From assembly GCA_003991915.1 (NCBI GenBank), contig RQTK01000104.1:86955-150954 (forward strand): a stretch of 64,000 nt of DNA, read 5' to 3'. The notes beneath the pieces are model-generated. The model was not told where the DNA came from. It made no database searches and was given only the letters and a program-made list of their open reading frames with translations. Both the position numbers and the translations under genes were made by a program. Below are positions 60,101-64,000 of the stretch, piece after piece (positions within the stretch are counted from its first letter, which is position 1; each line of letters starts with the position of its first letter). This DNA comes from Elysia chlorotica (lineage: Eukaryota > Mollusca > Gastropoda > Plakobranchidae).

Positions 60101-63100
60101 AGATATTTCAAAATCAAGGTATTCCCTCCAATTTTTTAGCTGACCTCTCTCCAAAGGTTTTACATGAAAGTATGGTCGTCTAATCTGTGAGAAAGGCAAA
60201 TAATTAAATTTTATAGAATGTTGATCTAAACAGACAAAAAGAAAGTCCTTGAAGGCTTATTACTTCTCTAAAGGCTTGAAGGGGGATGAATATTGATGAG
60301 AAAAAAATTCAACCATAGCAATGATTCTCGTATTTTACCTTGGTGTTTAAGTGCATAATAAAAACTGAATTACCTTTCTTAAAAAAAAAATTGTTTAGAT
60401 GATAATAGGAATAAGCTTCCAGAAGTGTATTTATATAAATATCCCTGTTTAATATGCTAATGTATAGTAAAATTTGATTTATGACTTGAAGTGTGAAAAG
60501 GAAAAATATCTTATCTAAAAAAATTTCTTTTGCTAATTATTTAGGCCCTCATCAAACTGCACCAGTATTGACTATAAATTAATAGTTCCAAAGGGAGAAA
60601 TATAAAAATAATGGAGTCTCATGACATAATGAAATATATATTTTCCGACATATTTGAACATAAGTGGCAAATGATGCCAGTGATTCCTGACAACAAATGT
60701 ACCAATTTCTTTATAATCCAACAGAACATTAATCTGTGTCGCTACTCACTGTTTCTTCAAATGTCCATCTCTTGCTGACCTCTTCCTCATTTACTTTGAA
60801 AACAAGATCTCTTTTTTCAATAAACCTTGCTCTGATTTTCTTGAGCTCCTTTTCATCTCCCTTTAGAAATAAAGTAAAACAAAGAAAACATAAAATCTAA
60901 ATCTTTATGCACACCAATACCAACAATTATAATATTTTTTTACTTCATATCATTTTTCTGACTTGAAAGGGGGCAAACTGGGAGATCCACAGTTCAAATC
61001 GGCAGATTTATTTCTTTGAATTCGTCCCGGTAACTGGTTGGCTCGGTGTCAGTATAGTGTGACCGGCTGAGACAGGAACCATGGAATCCCCGCCCTGTCT
61101 TGCGTGCTGCAGCAGATAAAATCGTCAATCTTGAGGCCTGTCCACAAGACCAATTCAACTCCAACTCCTCCTCTTTAAGAGTAAAGAAGCATTGAAATCA
61201 AACTATATCGTAAGTAATCTATAATACAAAACAGAGGTCTCTTTGGTCGATCGACTCTGATATTCCTATCCAAACTTTTTTTTTTCTGCCACGCTATTGG
61301 AGTAGCACAAAGACCCCAAACATATGGATGGATAGGGTTATGAATTTTACTCTTAAATAATAATTTATGGATCAAGACGCTCTCATTTAAGAAATTTAGC
61401 AGACAGGCCTATGAAAGGCACACTATGGTCATTTCCAAAAATAATTTTTAGTAAAGAGTAATATTTAAAGCATTCTTATTAATATTAGTACAAAAACAAT
61501 ATGACCATTTTACCTGCAGAAGAATCTTGTCTCAGAATAATCTGAAGTGCATACAGTGTTACTGAAAGAACACAGAATAAATCCTTTGCCTCTTTTCAAT
61601 CTTTGTCATCAATAAGACCATTTTTTTATATTTAGATCCAATTGTCAAATCGCAACAATGTTAGCTCCCAAGATTGATAATACAAGTGCTTCAATGACTC
61701 ACGGTTGTGGCGATCATTCCTGGAGGAGCATCCACATCCGGACCTTCCCCAACCTGAAGGACTTCATCCAGGCCCACCTCGTCCTCATCATCGATGTGGT
61801 AATTTAATGGTTTACTAAGCACTTCTGATCGAATCTTCAAAAATGTATCAATATCGAGAGTTTCCTTAGGGTGGTGGATGTTGATGTGCCTCTTAAAACT
61901 GCAAAGGCAGAAGAGGAAAAATAATAAGCTCTAACAGCAGACTTACAATACAAATTTGGATTGCTTGTACTTTCAGTCATACATTGAAATGAGCATCAAA
62001 AGAGAAATCTTTTCTCTTTATTTATGTCCTCGTTTACATTCGCATGCTATTGATCAGACAAGTACTATTCAAAAGCTTAACCGCTAAAAATATAAATATA
62101 AAAAAAGTGTCACATAGACTTGACAATACATGATTCTTTAAGGTTAAAGACACGGAGCATTTATACAAAATCATCTTACTCTAAGTTCTGGGTTTTTACT
62201 TTATTTTGTTCTTTTGTGTGTACTCTGTGCATATTTTAACGGTAGACAAGTTTAGAGGCCATCTCCAGCACATTAAATTATTCCTGATGTTCCTCACTCT
62301 CAAACTAGCTCTATAAAGCTTTGAAAACTAAAGGTATTTCACCTCACAAAGAAATGAAAGAGAGAAATTGGAATAATATTAAATAACTTCTTATAAGTAA
62401 AGAGTCATGGTTATATCTGAAAAACATAAAAATTAGGATTGATATCAGTCATCAGATTTTGCAGTTTCTTCACAAATAAGTTGGACAAAATGCAAATCAA
62501 CTTACTTATCCCAGTGGTGGCTGTATAATTGTGTTGGAGTGCTGACCAAACGATCATAAATGTCTGTTACAGCTTTTAAGTTGCCATTCATGTTTTCCCA
62601 AGATATGTACGAGTCCCACAGCTTGTCTGACCTGAATTCCTTGCCAGATGCTGCTAATGCTCTCTCATACAATCTAGAGGAGAAAAAGATTGATAAAGAA
62701 TCTGTAAGGTATCCACAAATTATAACAAATTTGCAGGCATCAGTCTCTTGTTTCCATTCTAAATGCTAGAATCCATTTATTGGTTAATGCATTTTCAAAG
62801 AGTGCAGCAAATAATTACAGACTTTTTATAGAGCCTATGCCATGCGGATCAGAAGGTCTGAGGTACATTCTCCTACATTCAATCAGGACCTGAATCAGAA
62901 ATCAGCTGACGTCACAAATCTGGAAATCTTATTTCCAGAATATTTTTACCATGTAAATGTCATTTGAATATCGAAGAACTGTACAAATAATTCTGACACC
63001 AATTTACCTGGAACAAAATCTAAATACAGATTATCAATACTTACTTTTTTATCTTTTCCTTTTCCCCTGGTAATGATCCAAATTCTGCGATGTAAAAGTT

Positions 63101-63160
63101 CAGGTAATGAAGCCACAGTTCCACACTGAGGGGAATTGCACGAATGCCTTTTTCAAAAAC
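54151..63160 (-). CDS. PRPF39: PRPF39 pre-mRNA processing factor 39, 3' part (552 residues), 5' end outside window
   Basis: A U1 snRNP-associated HAT-repeat protein that helps 5' splice-site recognition in the nucleus. Minus-strand exons: 63160-63045, 62673-62506, 61898-61703, 60860-60750, 60184-60020, 58620-58494, 58195-57987, 56913-56854, 56554-56373, 55693-55613, 54697-54520, 54216-54151, totalling 1,659 nt in one frame to a TGA at 54153-54151. Landmarks: [56 protein letters not shown] joined to [94 protein letters not shown] and [16 protein letters not shown]. The tail is basic ([10 protein letters not shown]) and then Pro/Gly/Tyr-rich, ending [14 protein letters not shown], as in the human protein. 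Human PRPF39 has 669 residues, so roughly the first 150 residues lie upstream. Confidence 0.95.
55147..55344 (+). pseudogene. Possible transposase-derived acidic fragment in PRPF39 intron
   Basis: A 65-codon open stretch without its own ATG reads [15 protein letters not shown], then [18 protein letters not shown] and [14 protein letters not shown]. Acidic leaders followed by W-x-D and a short F-containing motif resemble N-termini of piggyBac-type transposases. The DVDLDPNLD part also overlaps the AGATCTAGAT repeat, so chance is possible. Confidence 0.25.
56004..56259 (-). mobile_element. hAT-like element related to copies at 15242 and 30613, short form
   Basis: Starts CAGGGATGCCACCTGACCC and continues in reverse-complement similarity to the right end of copy 1 (shared 'gtcaaaatt', 'gaactaag.tagtgggg', 'gg.gg.gatcaggggg' in order). 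The other end, 'ttggcaggtctatg', is an imperfect inverted repeat. About 255 bp, in a PRPF39 intron. No clean target duplication was found. Confidence 0.6.
58985..59730. repeat. About 0.75 kb pyrimidine (CTN triplet) tract in PRPF39 intron
   Basis: Degenerate CTACTC/CTCCTN triplets with a (+) SINE 3' fragment embedded at about 59312-59360. The sense strand of PRPF39 is purine-rich here. The Arg/Ser-rich minus-strand frame at 58916-59215 comes from this composition. Confidence 0.85.
59312..59360 (+). mobile_element. SINE 3'-end fragment inside pyrimidine tract
   Basis: 'tatagcctataaagtgct' and 'gttgggcattaaaccaactc' match the SINE 3' end. It is surrounded by triplet repeat on both sides. Confidence 0.55.
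60970..61165 (+). mobile_element. tRNA-derived SINE, diverged (PRPF39 intron)
   Basis: Head 'gggggcaaactgggagatcc' with B-box-like 'agttcaaatcg', the core 'gagacaggaaccatgg' and 'ccccgccctgtcttgcg', then 'aggcctgtccac'. The 3' end is short. Confidence 0.65.
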
Positions 63161-63656
63161 CTGATAGGAATTATCGGGATAGAGAGGTTGCAGAAACAAT
63201 ATTAATATATTGAAAATTGATTCTCTCATAATCATACTTGAAAAGAAAAAAAGGCTATATTTCCGATCGAGATTCGAGCGAGGCAAGCTATTATTGTTAC
63301 CATTGAAGGGCAGATGTGAAATACAGGTTAACCTGCATGGACCTCTGCGATGTTGTAGCAAGATCCACTCTTTAACCACAATGGAAACACCATCATGGCA
63401 CCATTCTCGTAGTGGACAAACAAAAAGTGCTGTAAAGTGAAAAAAGTGTCTCAATCAAGGACAATGACACTCACACACTCACTCACACATACCCATATTG
63501 CTTTACAATGACAGTTGCACAAAGAATTTATACAAAATTTGAAATAAATACAAAAATACAAGTAGATTGTTTTGCTAAGGATGCACCTGACAACATACTG
63601 TGTTTAAATTATTGAACAATATTTTTTTTCATAATGGCAAATTTAATGTTTGCTCT
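63161..63656. other. PRPF39 intron upstream of the last visible exon
   Basis: I found no match to the preceding PRPF39 region (the human YWKKYADLEKR segment) on the minus strand here, so the next upstream exon should lie beyond the window. The open frame at 63041-63454 only continues the real exon into intron. Confidence 0.5.
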
Positions 63657-63840
63657 TTAACCTTTTCCCATCTCATGCGCACACGTTTTGTGCATTGATA
63701 TGCGCTTTTTGCAAGCACCTCTTTGTATAAATCTGCACACCTACCATTTTGAAATAATAAATATCAAAGCCTTCATCTTTTAAATTTTTTTGAAATTCCC
63801 CAAATTACTGTGCACAGAAGGAATCACGATAAACGGTTAA
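63657..63840. mobile_element. piggyBac-like MITE, copy 2 (TTAA-flanked)
   Basis: TTAA at 63657-63660 and 63837-63840. The left end is TTAACCTTTTCCCA and the complement of the right end is TTAACCGTTTATCG. The interior 'ttttgaaataataaatatc' matches copy 1 at 26152. 184 bp, no coding capacity. Confidence 0.7.
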
Positions 63841-64000
63841 AAATTACTTTGTAGTTTCTTACAAAATACTGCAGAAGCATCTTTTAAAATAAAAGAGATA
63901 AAACAAATTTTTTTTTTACATCCTGTACAAATGAGTCTCCTGAAAAGATTCAATGGATTAGTGATTTTGTCATTTCTGTCTAATATTAAGAACATGCCCC

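Noticed and set aside
1..64000. CRISPR arrays, bacterial operons, rRNA genes, viral genes
   Set aside because: Intron-rich animal genes fill the window. The tandem repeats lack unique spacers, and no rRNA-like or virus-like sequence was recognised.

Overview
This window is nuclear DNA from an animal, most likely a gastropod mollusc. It is AT-rich, its genes are split into many small exons with GT-AG introns, and it carries many tRNA-derived SINEs, DNA-transposon remnants and simple repeats. The mollusc call is an inference from gene style and repeat style and was not tested by a search. The four genes were identified by recognising conserved protein families. Exon ends were placed by hand from splice sites, reading phase and family alignment. 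All internal phases agree.

Layout. 1-3.8 kb: repeats only (a two-copy tandem block with SINEs and CT runs, more SINEs, a 25-bp minisatellite). 3,840-27,658 (+): a complete Son of sevenless gene (SOS, Ras/Rac exchange factor), 24 coding exons, 1,252 residues. One intron looks U12-type and one is GC-AG. 27.7-38.2 kb: SOS 3' region, a hAT-type element with a perfect 8-bp target duplication, decayed non-LTR retrotransposon pieces, and a 47-N assembly gap followed by a CT run. 38,229-43,678 (-): DMAC2L (ATP5S). 45,901-50,585 (+): DMAC2 (ATP5SL). 50.6-54.1 kb: a non-LTR reverse transcriptase tail cut by a pogo-like element. 54,151-63,160 (-): the 3' part (552 codons) of PRPF39, a U1 snRNP-associated splicing factor. 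Its 5' exons lie beyond the window.

How the genes relate. SOS is a signalling protein and PRPF39 a splicing factor. DMAC2L and DMAC2 are paralogous mitochondrial leucine-rich proteins linked in vertebrates to ATP synthase/complex I. Here the two paralogues sit head to head about 2.2 kb apart and share intron phases (2-1-2) and an exon of identical length (163 nt), so they look like an old local inverted duplication still in place. In human, SOS2 and DMAC2L are neighbours at 14q21.3 and PRPF39 is in 14q21.2, so the window also seems to keep part of an ancient bilaterian linkage. I found no CRISPR, operon, rRNA or intact tRNA gene, and no self-contained novel system. The paralogue pair, the minor-spliceosome intron and the non-autonomous transposons are the most interesting items.
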